DNA of 64,000 nucleotides from Cherax quadricarinatus (GCF_038502225.1 NC_091357.1:5640000-5703999), one strand, 5' to 3'. Counted from the stretch's first letter, positions 1-9,905 are shown. A program made the numbers and translations. The notes: generated by a model from the sequence alone, not told the origin.

Positions 1-642
1 GAGTACAGTCTAGGGGGTCAGAGACTACAAACCTCACTCAAGGAAAAAGATCTTGGGGTGAGTATAACACCAGGCACATCTCCTGAAGCGCACATCAACC
101 AAATAACTGCTGCAGCATATGGGCGCCTAGCAAACCTCAGAACAGCATTCCGACATCTTAATAAGGAATCATTCAGGACCCTGTACACCGTGTATGTTAG
201 GCCCATATTGGAGTATGCGGCACCAGTTTGGAACCCACACCTAGCCAAGCACGTGAAGAAACTAGAGAAAGTGCAAAGGTTTGCAACAAGACTAGTCCCA
301 GAGCTAAGAGGTATGTCCTACGAGGAGAGGTTAAGGGAAATCAACCTGACGACACTGGAGGACAGGAGAGATAGGGGGGACATGATAACGACATACAAAA
401 TACTGAGAGGAATTGACAAGGTGGACAAAGACAGGATGTTCCAGAGACTGGACACAGTAACAAGGGGACACAGTTGGAAGCTGAAGACACAGATGAATCA
501 CAGGGATGTTAGGAAGTATTTCTTCAGCCACAGAGTAGTCAGTAAGTGGAATAGTTTGGGAAGCGATGTAGTGGAGGCAGGATCCATACATAGCTTTAAG
601 CAGAGGTATGATAAAGCTCACGGCTCAGGGAGAGTGACCTAG
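1..642 (+). CDS. LINE-A ORF2 C-terminal part (partial at 5' edge)
   Basis: The frame is open from base 1 to the TAG at 640-642, about 213 codons, with no internal stop. It is the region after the RT catalytic box: thumb/C-terminal domain with the family signature YVRPILEYAAPVWNPHL near codon 65 and a conserved KLEKVQRFATRLVPEL segment. It matches the same region of the copies at 18855-19631, 3170-3754 and 25682-26317 almost residue for residue. The 5' part, including endonuclease and RT palm, lies outside the window, so activity cannot be judged. The first in-frame ATG is at 58, but the frame clearly begins upstream. It is a retrotransposon protein, not a host gene. Confidence 0.85.
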   Translation, partial: EYSLGGQRLQTSLKEKDLGVSITPGTSPEAHINQITAAAYGRLANLRTAFRHLNKESFRTLYTVYVRPILEYAAPVWNPHLAKHVKKLEKVQRFATRLVPELRGMSYEERLREINLTTLEDRRDRGDMITTYKILRGIDKVDKDRMFQRLDTVTRGHSWKLKTQMNHRDVRKYFFSHRVVSKWNSLGSDVVEAGSIHSFKQRYDKAHGSGRVT

Positions 643-724
643 TAGCGATCAGTGAAGAGGCGGGGCCAGGAGCTCGGACTCGACCCCCGCAACCTCAACT
701 AGGTGAGTACAACTAGGTGAGTAC
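1..724 (+). mobile_element. LINE-A copy 1, 3' end
   Basis: Non-LTR retrotransposon fragment cut by the window edge. It holds the last part of ORF2 and a short 3' UTR containing the family-typical phrase GAGGCGGGGCCAGGAGCT. The element ends in two tandem copies of the 14-mer AACTAGGTGAGTAC (697-710 and 711-724) and runs straight into AC and CT microsatellites. Short tandem 3' termini of this kind are usual for CR1/L2-type LINEs; the clade call is inference. Confidence 0.85.
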
Positions 725-731
725 ACACACA

Positions 732-733
<2 letters not shown>

Positions 734-797
<64 letters not shown>
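734..797. repeat. (CT)n microsatellite
   Basis: Uninterrupted CT dinucleotides directly following the short AC tract at the 3' end of LINE-A copy 1. Confidence 0.97.
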
Positions 798-799
<2 letters not shown>

Positions 800-906
800 G
801 AGAATCTTAATCCCTGGAGGGCGTATGAAGGTAAACAGAGGCTAGGAGTGGAGAGGGATTCAGGGAGGATGATGAGAAGCTGTGAAGGTTGGGAAGGAGG
901 GAGAAG

Positions 907-908
<2 letters not shown>

Positions 909-973
<65 letters not shown>
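909..973. repeat. (GA)n microsatellite
   Basis: Pure GA tract inside a purine-rich stretch (840-1060). The Ser-Leu and Arg-Glu reading frames over it are repeat artefacts. Confidence 0.97.
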
Positions 974-979
<6 letters not shown>

Positions 980-1167
980 AGGGAAGGGGACGGGGACAGA
1001 GGACAGCAGCAGCAGTAGGAAGAGAAGATGGAAGAGGGTCAAGATTATGAGAAAGGGAAGATAGAGGGCCTTCTGTTAGCTGTATGGTGTCCCTTCAGTA
1101 TTTATCACGAACTGTTTGTTGGTTACCCGTTAATTTTTGTCACTTTTTCTCTCATCTTCTTTCTTAA

Positions 1168-1293
1168 TTTGTAGCTATGGTCTTGTAGATACGACCTCTT
1201 GCTTATTAGTTTGTAGCTATGGTATTATAGATACGACCTCTTGTTTCTTAGTTTGTAGCTATGGTCTTGAAGATACGACCTCTTTCTTATTAG
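1168..1293. repeat. 42-bp tandem repeat, 3 units
   Basis: Three diverged copies of a unit beginning TTTGTAGCTATGGT and containing AGATACGACCTCTT. Confidence 0.8.
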
Positions 1294-1353
1294 CTTGTTG
1301 ATGTAGGAGTATGTTTTGATAGGAATCAGTATACATATTCATGTACATCACTT

Positions 1354-1354
<1 letters not shown>

Positions 1355-1386
<32 letters not shown>
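1355..1386. repeat. (AC)n microsatellite
   Basis: Pure AC tract abutting the left end of the Tigger-like element. Confidence 0.97.
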
Positions 1387-1389
<3 letters not shown>

Positions 1390-2476
1390 GGAACCTCTGG
1401 TCACGATCACAAATCGTTTCAAAACTCTGGTCTCGACCCGATTTGGTGGTGACTCGAACCTAATTTCCCCATTGAATTGTATGTAAATATGATTAATCCG
1501 TTCGAGACCCCTACGAACTGTATGTAAATACTGTTTTTTTTTTTTAGATTTTTAAGCAAAAAAACAGAATGCAGAGTGTAATAGTGAACTAAATGTAAAA
1601 ACCTTGAACAATAGAGAAAAACATTGAACGAGTACGTTCTAGACCCCTGCTAACCATTCGCTGTAAACCTTTTTTTTTTTTTTTAAGAGTTTTAAGGGAT
1701 GTCTAATGATTGAGAATCGAAATCCGTTATCGTCTGTTTTCTTTCATTTTTGGTGTACGTTAAGAAGCATCTTTCCATCATACATTCCCCAAGTTTCAAC
1801 AAGATGGCCCAACAAACAACTGAGAAAAAAATATTTACCAAAAATCATATATGGCAAGCCCTAACCGGGCACTGGCACTGCGAGAAGCTGTTTTGTGCAC
1901 TACCTGCTGATAAAACATTGCTAATTCGAGTTTATCACGGTCGTAATTACTGCAATTTATAAATAATTTACTTCCAAGATAATTGACGAAAACGAGTGCG
2001 CACCGAGAAAAAAAATTGAGAAAATAAGTCACTCTGACTTTTTTGGGTTATCCGAGGTTCTCTACACATATGCTGCTATGTATGATAATCTATATGTAAC
2101 TGTATTTGTGTATACCTGAATAAACCTAGTTTTATGGTGCATTATGAGTGTATATTACAGCACTGTACTACACTTCATTTTCTTTAATATAAGTACCCAG
2201 GAGGGGCTAAGAGGATGGTACTTTATCCCTTATCCTCTACCACGTCTGACCGAGACCAACTACAAGGCGCAAGTCTTTGTTAGGTGTACACAAACAACAG
2301 GAAGTGGAGAAAATTGGCGCGTGCGAAAAAATGGCATGGAATCCGAAAATTAGCGCGGCTGTGTTTGTTCGGTACCCGATTATGTGTTCGTGAAGAGATG
2401 CAAAAATTTGGTGAATTTTTTGGTCGTGAACCAATTTGTTCGTGTTCGGAAGCGTTCGTGATCAGAGGTCCCACTG
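1386..2476. mobile_element. pogo/Tigger-like DNA transposon relic
   Basis: The left end reads CAGTGGAACCTCTGGTCACG and the right end reads CGTGATCAGAGGTCCCACTG, imperfect terminal inverted repeats of about 20 bp. The CAGTGGAACCTC start is typical of pogo/Tigger ends. Subterminal sequence on both sides is related (TTCGAGACCCC, TTCGTGTTCGG). The interior of about 1 kb is AT-rich with no recognisable transposase, so this is a non-autonomous or decayed copy. Bases about 2020-2130 look like the 3' end of another dispersed repeat nested inside it. A TA duplication is present only on the right (CACTGTATA). Confidence 0.6.
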
Positions 2477-2750
2477 TATATAGTCTCATTAGTATTCCAC
2501 ACTTAAGAGAGGATCCTTGGTCCGTCCAGCGCTATAATCGAGGTCGGTCCGTTCTGGACCGTTATCAAAGATGGACCAAAATGTCTCTTGTATTTTCATA
2601 GTAGATCTGTTAATTATTCCAGCGACGATATCGACTTATTCCACATACAATACGGTTTTTCAGGTATATATTTTTCAGCAATACATTTTATATGATGGAG
2701 TCCTTGAGTGTATATCCTGTGAGCAAACTTGTTGCTGTACCTGCAGAATG

Positions 2751-2920
2751 TACCTTCAAGATATACCTTCAAGATATACCTTTAGGATATACCTTCAAGA
2801 TATACCTTTAGGATATACCTTCAAGATATACCTATAGGATATACCTTCAAGATATACCCTTAGGATATACCTTCAAGATATACCCTTAGGATATACCTTC
2901 AAGATATACCTTGAGAATAT
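2751..2920. repeat. 13-bp tandem array (26-bp dimers)
   Basis: Units alternate between ACCTTCAAGATAT and ACCTTTAGGATAT, giving a 26-bp dimeric period over about 170 bp. Confidence 0.9.
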
Positions 2921-3065
2921 AGTTCTGGTGACCCCAACAACTTGATCCGCCAGACTAGAAAATATCGCCCAGGCTTAACACTAGTTTATTCTTGAAGAAG
3001 TTTGCCGCCGCTAACTTTTAATGACTTTTTTCAACTTATCAATGACTTTGTCCTTAATGACAGTG

Positions 3066-3067
<2 letters not shown>

Positions 3068-3103
<36 letters not shown>
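3068..3103. repeat. (GT)n microsatellite at LINE-A 3' end
   Basis: GT tract; on the minus strand it is the AC tail after GTAAGTAC at the end of LINE-A copy 2. Confidence 0.95.
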
Positions 3104-3107
<4 letters not shown>

Positions 3108-3169
3108 ACCTAGTTGAGGCTGCAGGGGTCGAGTCCACGCTCCTGGCCCCGCCTCTTCATTGGTCGCTA

Positions 3170-3754
3170 CTAGGTCACTCTCCCTGAACCGTGAGCTTTA
3201 TCGTACCTCTGCTTAAAGCTATGTATGGATCCTGCCTCCACTACATTGCTTCCCAAACTATTCCACTTCCTGACTACTCTGTGGTTGAAGAAATACTTCC
3301 TAATATCCCTGTGATTCATCTGTGTCTTCAGCTTCCAACTGTGTCCCTTTGTTACTGTGTCCAATCTCTGGAACATCCTGTCTTTGTCCACCTTGTCAAT
3401 TCCTCTCAGTATTTTGTAAGTCGTTATCATGTCATCCCTATCTCTCCTGTCCTCCAGTGTCGTCAGGTTGATTTCCCTTAACCTCTCCTCGTAGGACATA
3501 CCTCTTAGCTCTGGGACTAGTCTTGTGGCAAACCTTTGCACTTTCTCTAGTTTCTTTACATGTTTGGCTAGATGTGGGTTCCAAACTGGTGCCGCATACT
3601 CCAATATGGGCCTAACGTACACGGTGTACAGGGTCCTGAACGATTCCTTATTAAGATGTCGGAATGCTGTTCTGAGGTTTGCCAGGCGCCCATATGCTGC
3701 AGCAGTTATTTGGTTGATGTGCGCTTCAGGAGATGTGCCTGGTGTTATACTCAC
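3170..3754 (-). pseudogene. LINE-A ORF2 C-terminal region
   Basis: Open frame of 194 codons from an internal ATG to the natural stop, homologous over its whole length to 58-642. The true frame is longer: the upstream TSLKEKDLGV is readable, then one extra G near 3800 (GGGGGGC where copy 1 has GGGGGTC) shifts it out of phase with the RT core. It carries the EYAAPVWNPHL and LRGMSYEERLREI signatures. A retroelement relic with no host function indicated. Confidence 0.8.
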
Positions 3755-3938
3755 CCCAAGATCTTTTTCCTTGAGTGAGGTTTGTAGTCTCTGGCCCCCC
3801 TAGACTGTACTCCGTCTGCGGTCTTCTTTGCCCTTCCCTAATCTTCATGACTTTGCACTTGGTGGGATTGAACTCCAGGAGCCATTTGCTGGACCAGGTC
3901 TGCAGCCTGTCCAGATCCCTTGTAGTTCTGCCTGGTCT

Positions 3939-4235
3939 TCAATCGAATGAATTCTTCACGTCATCTGCAAACAGGGACACCTCGGAGTTTATTCCTTCCG
4001 TCATGTTGTTCACAAATACCAGAAACAGCACTGGTCCTAGGACTGACCCCTGTGGGACCCCGCTGGTCACAGGTGCCCACTCTGACACCTCGCCACGTAC
4101 CATTACTCGCTGCTGTCTTCCTGACAAGTATTCCCTGATCCATTGTAGTGCCTTCCCTGTTATCTCAGCTTGGTCCTCCAGTTTTTGCACTAATCTCTTG
4201 TGTGGTACTGTGTCAAACGCCTTCTTGCAGTCCAA
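3939..4235 (-). pseudogene. LINE-A reverse transcriptase core (motifs A-C)
   Basis: Frame of 98 codons. It contains RT motif A (DCKKAFDTVPHKRL), motif B ([15 protein letters not shown]) and the catalytic box FADD at 3960-3971, followed at once by a deletion and a stop. This is the only LINE-A copy in the window with both catalytic aspartates of the box intact; the longer copy at 15.6-19.7 kb has FAD-A. The upstream finger region and downstream thumb are out of frame, so the copy is dead. Confidence 0.8.
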
Positions 4236-4401
4236 GAAAATGCAATCCGCCCACCCCTATCTCTCTTGTCTTACTGCTGTCACCTTGTCATAGAACTCCA
4301 GTAGGTTTGTGACACAGGATTTCCCGTCCCTGAAACCATGTTGGCTGCTGTTGATGAGATCATTCCTTTCTAGGTGTTCCACCACTCTTCTCCTGACAAT
4401 C

Positions 4402-4402
<1 letters not shown>

Positions 4403-4452
<50 letters not shown>

Positions 4453-4460
4453 CGCGCGCG
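4403..4460. repeat. (TG)n(CG)n microsatellite
   Basis: TG tract passing into TGCGCGCG, between LINE-A copies 2 and 3. Alternating purine-pyrimidine of this kind can adopt Z-DNA. Confidence 0.95.
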
Positions 4461-4552
4461 TACGTTTATGCGTATTAGTTACTAATTATCAAAGAACTTG
4501 TCGATAGCCTGTTGTGTGGTGGTAGTGCTGTGGTAGTTGTTGTGTGTGTGTA

Positions 4553-6118
4553 TCGATTCACAGCTCCTGGCCCCGCCTCGTCGCTAGTCGCTACTAGGTC
4601 CACACCCGATTCTTCAAGAGCCTGATCGTTCCTCTTCATAAAGCTCTCTCTAGGTTGTTCCACTTCCTGACAACTCTAAGGCTGAAGAGATACTTATTAA
4701 CTTCCCTATGACTCATCTGAGTTTTCAACCTCCAGTTGTGTCCTCTTGTTGTTGTGCCCCATCTCTGAAACATTCTCGCCCTGTTCACCTTGTCAGTTCC
4801 TCTCAGTATTTTATATGTCGTTATCATGTCCGTCCCTGTCCCTTCTGTCCGCCAGTGTCATCAGGTTGGTTTCCCTTAACCTCTCCTCACAGGGCTGACC
4901 ACTTAGCTCCGGTGCTAGTCTTTCAAACTTTTTGCACTTTTCTCTAATTTCTTGACGTGCTTGACCAGGTATGGGCTCTATACTGGTGCTGCATGCTCCA
5001 ATATGGGCCTGACGTACACGGTGTACAGTGTCTTGAATGACTCCTTACTTAGATGCCAAAACCCTATTCTTAGGTTTGCCAGACGCCTGTGTGCTGTTGC
5101 AGTTATTTGGTTTATGTGCGCCTCAGGGGATGTGATCAGTATGACGGTCACCCGAAGATCCTTTTTCTTGAGTGAAGGTTGCAGTCTTTGACCCCCGACC
5201 CTATACTCCGTCTGCAGTCTTCTTTGTCCTTCCCCTAAGCTTCATAACTTTACACTTGGTGGGGTTAAACTCCAGGAGCCATTTGTCGGACCAGGTTTGC
5301 AGCCTGTCCAGATACCTTTGTAGTCTTAACTGATCCTCGTCAGCTTCTCATTACTTTAACGTCGTCTGCAAACAGACACACCTCTGACTCTCTTCCTTCT
5401 GTCATGTCATTCACATATAAGAAACCGCATCGGCTCTAGGACTGACCCTTGTGGAACCCTACTCGATACATGCGCTTACTCCGACGCCTCGTCACGTATC
5501 ATTGCTCTGTTTCCTTCATGTCAGGTATTCCCTGATTCATTGCAGTGCATTTCCTGTTATTCATGCTTGTTCTTCTAGCTTTTGTACGAGTCTCTCGTGT
5601 TGTACTGTGTCAAAAGCCTTCTTACAGTCCAAGAAAATGCAATCTGCTCATCCCTCTCTCTCCTGTCTTCTGTCACCTTGTCGTAGAACTTCAGTAGGTT
5701 TGTGACATGATTTTCCTTCCTCGAAATCATGCTAGTTGTCATGTATGAGCCCACTCCTTTCTTGGTGCTCCACCACTCTTCTCCTGATAATCTCTATGAC
5801 TTTACATACTATATATATCAGGTTCGGTAAGTTTTGTATGTCAGTGACACTGGTCTGTAGTTCAGTGAATGTTGCCCTTCCGTCTCCTTTCTTAAAAACT
5901 GGAACTACATTTACTGTCTTCCACATCTTTGGCGGTTGTGCTGTTTCGCGGTATGTTGCGCTGTGTGTTACTGCTAAGAACATACAGTGCCTCTATCAGT
6001 GCCCTCTCTCAGGACCCATGGAGAGAGAGTATCTGGGCCCACCGTCTTTGAGGTATCTAATTCACATAGTTTCTTCACCTCCTCGATTGTGTCCTCATAA
6101 CCGTGCATTTGCTGGGGT
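4553..6118 (-). mobile_element. LINE-A copy 3, older and degraded
   Basis: A second minus-strand LINE-A copy directly upstream of copy 2. It reads from the 3' UTR phrase CTCCTGGCCCCGCC (4564 on) through the C-terminal domain (4636-5190), RT palm (5300-5700), and the finger motif PKMWKTVNVVPVFKKGD near 5890. It ends at the equivalent of the GPDNISPW region (about 6005-6110). Frames are broken every 60-80 codons and divergence from copy 2 is visible, so it is an older insertion. Confidence 0.75.
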
Positions 6119-6862
6119 ATAATTAAAGTAACCACTTTTCTGACCAGCCCTGCAATGTGTCCAGATTCATTTGTGGCCTTTTCTTGTCATCATCGGTTAT
6201 TATTCTCGTTAGTGTTACACCATCAGTAAACAGGGATACATAACTCTGGCTCATTACCTTATGGTATGGCATGCACGTCCACTAGAAACATTAATGGTCC
6301 TAATAGTGATTCCTGGGACCTCCACTACTTACTCATCATCCTGACTTCTCCGACACTCTTTGTCTCCTTTCCCTAAGTTGCTATTCGACCTAACAGAATA
6401 TTTTTTCCCTGTTATTTCTGCCTGCACCAAAGTTTTTGCCCCAGTCACTTGTGAGGTACAGTATCAAATACCTTCTTGCAGTACACGAATATGTGACCCA
6501 CTCGTCCGTCTCTCCCATTTCACATCACTGTCATACAACTTCAGCAGGTGTGTAAGGCAAAAATTATCATCTCTAAACCTGTGCTTGTTATTGTTTATGA
6601 AAGCATTTCTCTCGGAGTGCTCCATCACTCAACTGATTATCTTCTCTATTACTTTGCATGGTGTGCATGTCGGTGATATTGGTCTGTATATTTCAGCGCT
6701 TCCTGCCTGTCTCCTTTCTTTTTTTTTATATTGGGACTACATTCGCTGTATTTTAGACTTTTGGCAACTCTCCCGTATTTATTGTCGTGTAGATCCTAGC
6801 TAGTGGTTCAGTTGATAAATTAGACACACATGCAACACTTCGGTATCTTTATTGTGAAAATG

Positions 6863-6884
6863 TTTCGCCACACAGTTTCATCAG
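6863..6884 (-). ncRNA. Hammerhead-like ribozyme core, element 1 left arm
   Basis: On the minus strand CTGATGA (6884-6878) is followed by a shortened AACTGTGTGGC and GAAA (6866-6863). The stem II 5' strand has lost bases against the right arm, so this copy is probably inactive. Confidence 0.4.
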
Positions 6885-7031
6885 TCCAATACAAAAAAAG
6901 AATGCTGAGGATCAGGAAGAGTTTGATGTAATCAATCAGTCAAGATTGATAAACTGATTACATCGACTTCAGGCTGTGGGACTGATTACCTCCAACTCCT
7001 TTTGATCTTCACCATTCTTCTTTGTATTGGA

Positions 7032-7056
7032 CTGATGAAGCCACTGTGTGGCGAAA
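7032..7056 (+). ncRNA. Hammerhead-like ribozyme core, element 1 right arm
   Basis: CTGATGA (7032-7038), a stem-loop with GCCA/UGGC closing CTGTG (7040-7052), then GAAA (7053-7056) and the self-complementary ACGT. This is the invariant CUGANGA...GAAA layout of a hammerhead. Minimal hammerheads are reported in the terminal repeats of Penelope-like elements. Self-cleavage is not shown by sequence. Confidence 0.5.
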
Positions 7057-7150
7057 CGTTTCCACAATAAAGATACCCAAGTGTTGCCCATGTGTCTAAT
7101 TTATCAACTTGTCGGTTCTATTAACTATTTATCTACAATATTGGTTCAGT

Positions 7151-7450
7151 GTTATTGCTTTCTCTTGCGGAATACGTGTTGACACATGTAGTGGAGGACC
7201 TACATTTTTGGGACCCTGCAGCTTGAACTGTTATGGTGGCCCCTTCGCAACCAGCTAACCTACATGATGTTTTAATAACCTTTTAATTTCCGTTTTTACT
7301 ATTATCTTGTATTGAATTACGTTGTATTATTATTTTTTAAAATCTCGACCAAAAAAAACTAGACCCAAAATTTTTAAGCAGTGTAGACTAAAGTCGCTTC
7401 TGGGGCCCCTGAAGCTTAAGCTTCATTAGTTTCATAGTAGATCCTCCCCT
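7151..7450. other. No gene; decayed LINE-A continuation
   Basis: AT-rich stretch after the nested element. Weak similarity to the RT finger region of LINE-A is suspected (GTGTTATTGCTTTCTC resumes copy 4), but no motif can be read. Confidence 0.4.
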
Positions 7451-8104
7451 GAACACATGGTCAGGTCTCGTTGTCTTTGATGTATTCGGCTCCACCACAA
7501 GTTTTTTCATCTCTTCCCACTGTTGTGTGTATGGTATCTAGTACTGGTCGGTGTGCACTTCTTCCTTGGTTCTCTGGTTTGGCTCCTGTTTCCACTGAAA
7601 ACAATATAACATTTGTTCATCTCCTCGTAGACTTGTTGTTTCTCGTGAGCTCTCATTCCTTCAGTCGAATTACCTAGTACTTTATTGTGATCTTTTGGTG
7701 TGGCTCTGAAACAGTTTTCTTTCTGCCATGGCTTTTGTCGCCATGTAATTCTCATATTGTTATTCAGCCTTCCTCTTCACCCTTGCATATTTGTTTCTGG
7801 TTCTTCTGCTCACTGTTCTGTTTTTATCAGTCCTCTGCTTTCTCGAGTTTTTCCGTACTCGTATACATTTTTTCCTCTTTGTATATTTTGTGTTTGATAT
7901 TTTTGTGTGTTTCGGTATATGAAGTTCTCTGCCTCCTGATACTTGCGTCCAGGATCTCCATCGTCTCGTTCAGTGGCTTCTCTTATATTTTCCTATCCCA
8001 CTACACTGTATTCAGGAATTCTATCAATGGTTCAGAAATTTTTGAAATCTCGTTTCTTGTGCCCTTCACTTACTACCTTTGTTTATTTACCAATCTGTAC
8101 TCGC

Positions 8105-8345
8105 CGATTTGTGTGTACTCACCTATGTTTGGTTGCAGGAGTCGAGTCACAATACTATGTGTGTAGTCTCAGCTCTTGGCCCCACTTCTTAAATCAGAGT
8201 CGGTAATATTATACTCTTGAGCTGTGCATTGAATTTGCCTCTCCCACTTCCTCGTCTAGCTCATTGTTTACCTCCCTGAGGCTGAAAAACTGTTTCTTTA
8301 CGTCCCTGTGGCTCATCCCTTTTTTTCCTATGCTTTTCATTTCAA
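8105..8345 (-). mobile_element. LINE-A copy 5, 3' terminal fragment
   Basis: Minus-strand 3' end with the phrase GAGTCGAGTCAC and CTCTTGGCCCCAC near 8170, and the C-terminal codons (LNELDEEVGEANSMHS) near 8240. It ends where a 15-bp tandem array begins. Confidence 0.65.
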
Positions 8346-8367
8346 AAATAGTCTGTCCCTGAAGCAG

Positions 8368-8560
8368 GGTGTGACGTAGCAACCTTTGACATAGCAGCCT
8401 CTGACGTAGGAGCGTCTGGCGTAGCAGTAGATGTAGGAGCGTCTGACGTAACAGCATTCGACGTATCAGCATCATATGTAGGAGTGTCCGACGTAGCAGC
8501 GTGTGACGTAGAAGCATCTGATGTAGAATCGTCTTTCGTAGCAGCGTCTGGCGTCACAAC
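8368..8560. repeat. 15-bp minisatellite
   Basis: About 13 diverged units around TCTGACGTAGCAGCG. On the minus strand it reads as an Ala/Thr/Ser/Asp/Pro-rich pentapeptide repeat, a translation artefact. Confidence 0.85.
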
Positions 8561-8954
8561 ATGACCGTCAAAACAACATGTATTTATTACTTCATAAAAT
8601 TTAAAAAAAAATAAAAATACTAGCTCAAAACTTTTGGCCATTTGAAAAAAATATTGACCAAAAAACCTAGCCATTTAAATCAGTCGATTCCGACCCTTCA
8701 TCCATTTTAAAATGAAAATATTTAATAAAGATAAAATGGCAGTAAACAGGAAATAGAAGGGAAATAAAAAAAACTAAAATTTCTAAGCCCAGAATATGTT
8801 TCCTCTGATTAAAAAAAATATTAAGAGAGAAGAGTCGCAAAATTGAAATGGAAAAAATCTAACTTTGTTGCTGGCTGGAATAAAAGACAAAAGACGTTGA
8901 TAAATATACCCGGTCACAAGTTGATGGTTGAAGCATCAGTGAGGAGGATCTCGG

Positions 8955-8956
<2 letters not shown>
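8561..8956. other. No gene; AT-rich
   Basis: A-rich sequence with many short A runs; nothing recognisable. Confidence 0.5.

Positions 8957-8997
<41 letters not shown>
8957..8997. repeat. (GA)n microsatellite
   Basis: GA tract with a single C interruption. Confidence 0.95.
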
Positions 8998-9000
8998 TCA

Positions 9001-9050
9001 GGTCTGGTACACAAATGCAGACGACTGTGCAAACAAGAGCTGCAAGATGA
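9001..9050 (+). mobile_element. LINE-A endonuclease-start relic
   Basis: GGTCTGGTACACAAATGCAG matches the start of the endonuclease domain at 16790 (KVWYTNADG). Only about 45 bp are recognisable. A 3' tail scrap of the same family (ACTCGACCCCTGCAACCACA then TAGGTGTGTAC) lies at 9283-9322. Confidence 0.4.
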
Positions 9051-9452
9051 AAATAATATAAACAAATAAAGTAGACATAGAGATGAAGCTCAAAAAAGAA
9101 CTAATGCTATATTCCCGGCAGGCTCTCACATAGTGAGAGAGGCAGGGGAAGGGGGTTATGGATGTACTTTATTTAACAGGAACTAATTTATTGCATCACT
9201 TGTGATTTTACTTTTCCTCTTTCACTCTTCCATTCCCGCACTAACACCTGTCCTCCGGTACTCCTGCTCTCGTGCACACCTGTGACTCGACCCCTGCAAC
9301 CACATATAGGTGTGTACACCTGCACTCGCTCACTCTTCACTCCCCAGTCATCTCTGCACACCTTTAGTGTTTGTAGATGAATGGTTCAGAGAACCGACAT
9401 GTTGATAAATTAGACACATGTGCAACTCTTGGGTATCTTTATTGAGGAAACG

Positions 9453-9477
9453 TTTCGCCACACAGTGGCTTCATCAG
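9453..9477 (-). ncRNA. Hammerhead-like ribozyme core, element 2 left arm
   Basis: Minus strand: CTGATGA (9477-9471), stem-loop AGCCACTGTGTGGC, GAAA (9456-9453), then ACG. Core bases and stem II are intact. Confidence 0.5.
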
Positions 9478-9616
9478 TCCATACAAAGGAGAATCTTGAA
9501 GAACAGGAGGAGAATGGTATCCTATTCAAGATTGATGGACTGACCACATCGACTCAAGGTTGAGGGACTGATTACCTCATTCTCCTCCTGTTCTTCAAGA
9601 TTCTCCTTTGTATTGA

Positions 9617-9641
9617 CTGATGAAGCCACTGTGTGGCGAAA
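9617..9641 (+). ncRNA. Hammerhead-like ribozyme core, element 2 right arm
   Basis: CTGATGA (9617-9623), stem II GCCA/TGGC closing CTGTG, GAAA (9638-9641), then ACGTTT. The flanks TATTGA (before) and TCAATA (after) are perfectly complementary and could form stem I, though a few extra bases separate TCAATA from the core. Confidence 0.5.
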
Positions 9642-9779
9642 CGTTTCCTCAATAAAGATACCCAAGAGTTGCACATGTGTCTAATTTATCACCTTTAGTG
9701 TTGTAATAACCCATCAGGTTTAGCCTTTAATTTGATTACATTAGTAAGACCTTTTGATTATGCAGCTCACTTCTGGTCT

Positions 9780-9905
9780 CCATATTATAGAGTGGACATA
9801 AATGCGCTGGAAAACATAAAAGGATGACAAGCTCCAGCTGCGGGTCATCATATAACTAAGGCCAGCGTCAAGAAACACTTATCCTGTTTCCTGACAAACC
9901 TTATC
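9780..9905 (+). repeat. Dispersed repeat (pair with 60085-60175)
   Basis: Shares GCTCCAGC, a TCATCATATAACTA-like stretch, and AAACACTT-TCCTGTTT-CCTG in the same order and spacing as 60085-60175, at roughly 80 % by eye. Class unknown; the same phrase is common in decapod intergenic DNA as far as I recall. Confidence 0.5.

Larger units (their letters stand above)
3104..4402 (-). mobile_element. LINE-A copy 2, 5'-truncated
   Basis: Minus-strand copy containing the 3' tail (one TAGGTAAGTAC unit), the ORF2 C-terminal region and the RT core back to just before motif A. It is truncated at 4402, where a (TG)n tract begins. Frameshifts separate the RT core from the C-terminal part. It is very close in sequence to copies 1 and 7, so it is among the younger insertions. 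Confidence 0.85.
6813..7141 (+). mobile_element. Palindromic Penelope-type element 1 (foldback)
   Basis: Inverted arms: TGATAAATTAGACACA at the left pairs with TGTGTCTAATTTATCA at the right, and the arms continue through the TATCTTTATTG and CGTTTCGCCACACAG blocks. The 9-mer TGGTTCAGT lies on both sides (6804-6812 and 7142-7150), a target-site duplication inside LINE-A copy 4. A unique tail (CTTGTCGGTTCT to ATCTACA) follows the right arm only, which sets its orientation. Each arm has a hammerhead-like core. There is no coding capacity. Confidence 0.75.
6128..8060 (-). mobile_element. LINE-A copy 4, strongly degraded, with nested insertion
   Basis: Minus strand. Bases 6130-6330 align with the post-catalytic region of LINE-A (GTCCAGAT, AAACAGGGATAC), 6400-6760 with the RT palm, and 7450-8060 with the linker between endonuclease and RT (CATATTTGTTTCTGGTTCTTC matches the linker of the 17.8 kb copy). 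It lacks the C-terminal and 3' part where it meets copy 3. It is interrupted at 6813-7141 by a palindromic element with a 9-bp duplication. No usable frame remains. Confidence 0.6.
9372..9689 (-). mobile_element. Palindromic Penelope-type element 2
   Basis: Best preserved small copy. The 13-mer CACCTTTAGTGTT flanks it on both sides (9359-9371 and 9690-9702). Arms: ATAAATTAGACACATGTGCA (9413 on) pairs with the right end TGCACATGTGTCTAATTTAT. The one-sided tail, with the small hairpin GGTTCAGAGAACC, lies at the left, so the element is in reverse orientation to element 1. The loop centre has a smaller imperfect palindrome around GATTGATGGACTGA. No coding capacity. Confidence 0.8.

Noticed and set aside
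4440..4460. CpG-island promoter
   Set aside because: Only a short TGCGCGCG end of a microsatellite.
8209..8674. Ala/Thr/Asp-repeat protein (minus)
   Set aside because: It is the 15-bp minisatellite read in frame.
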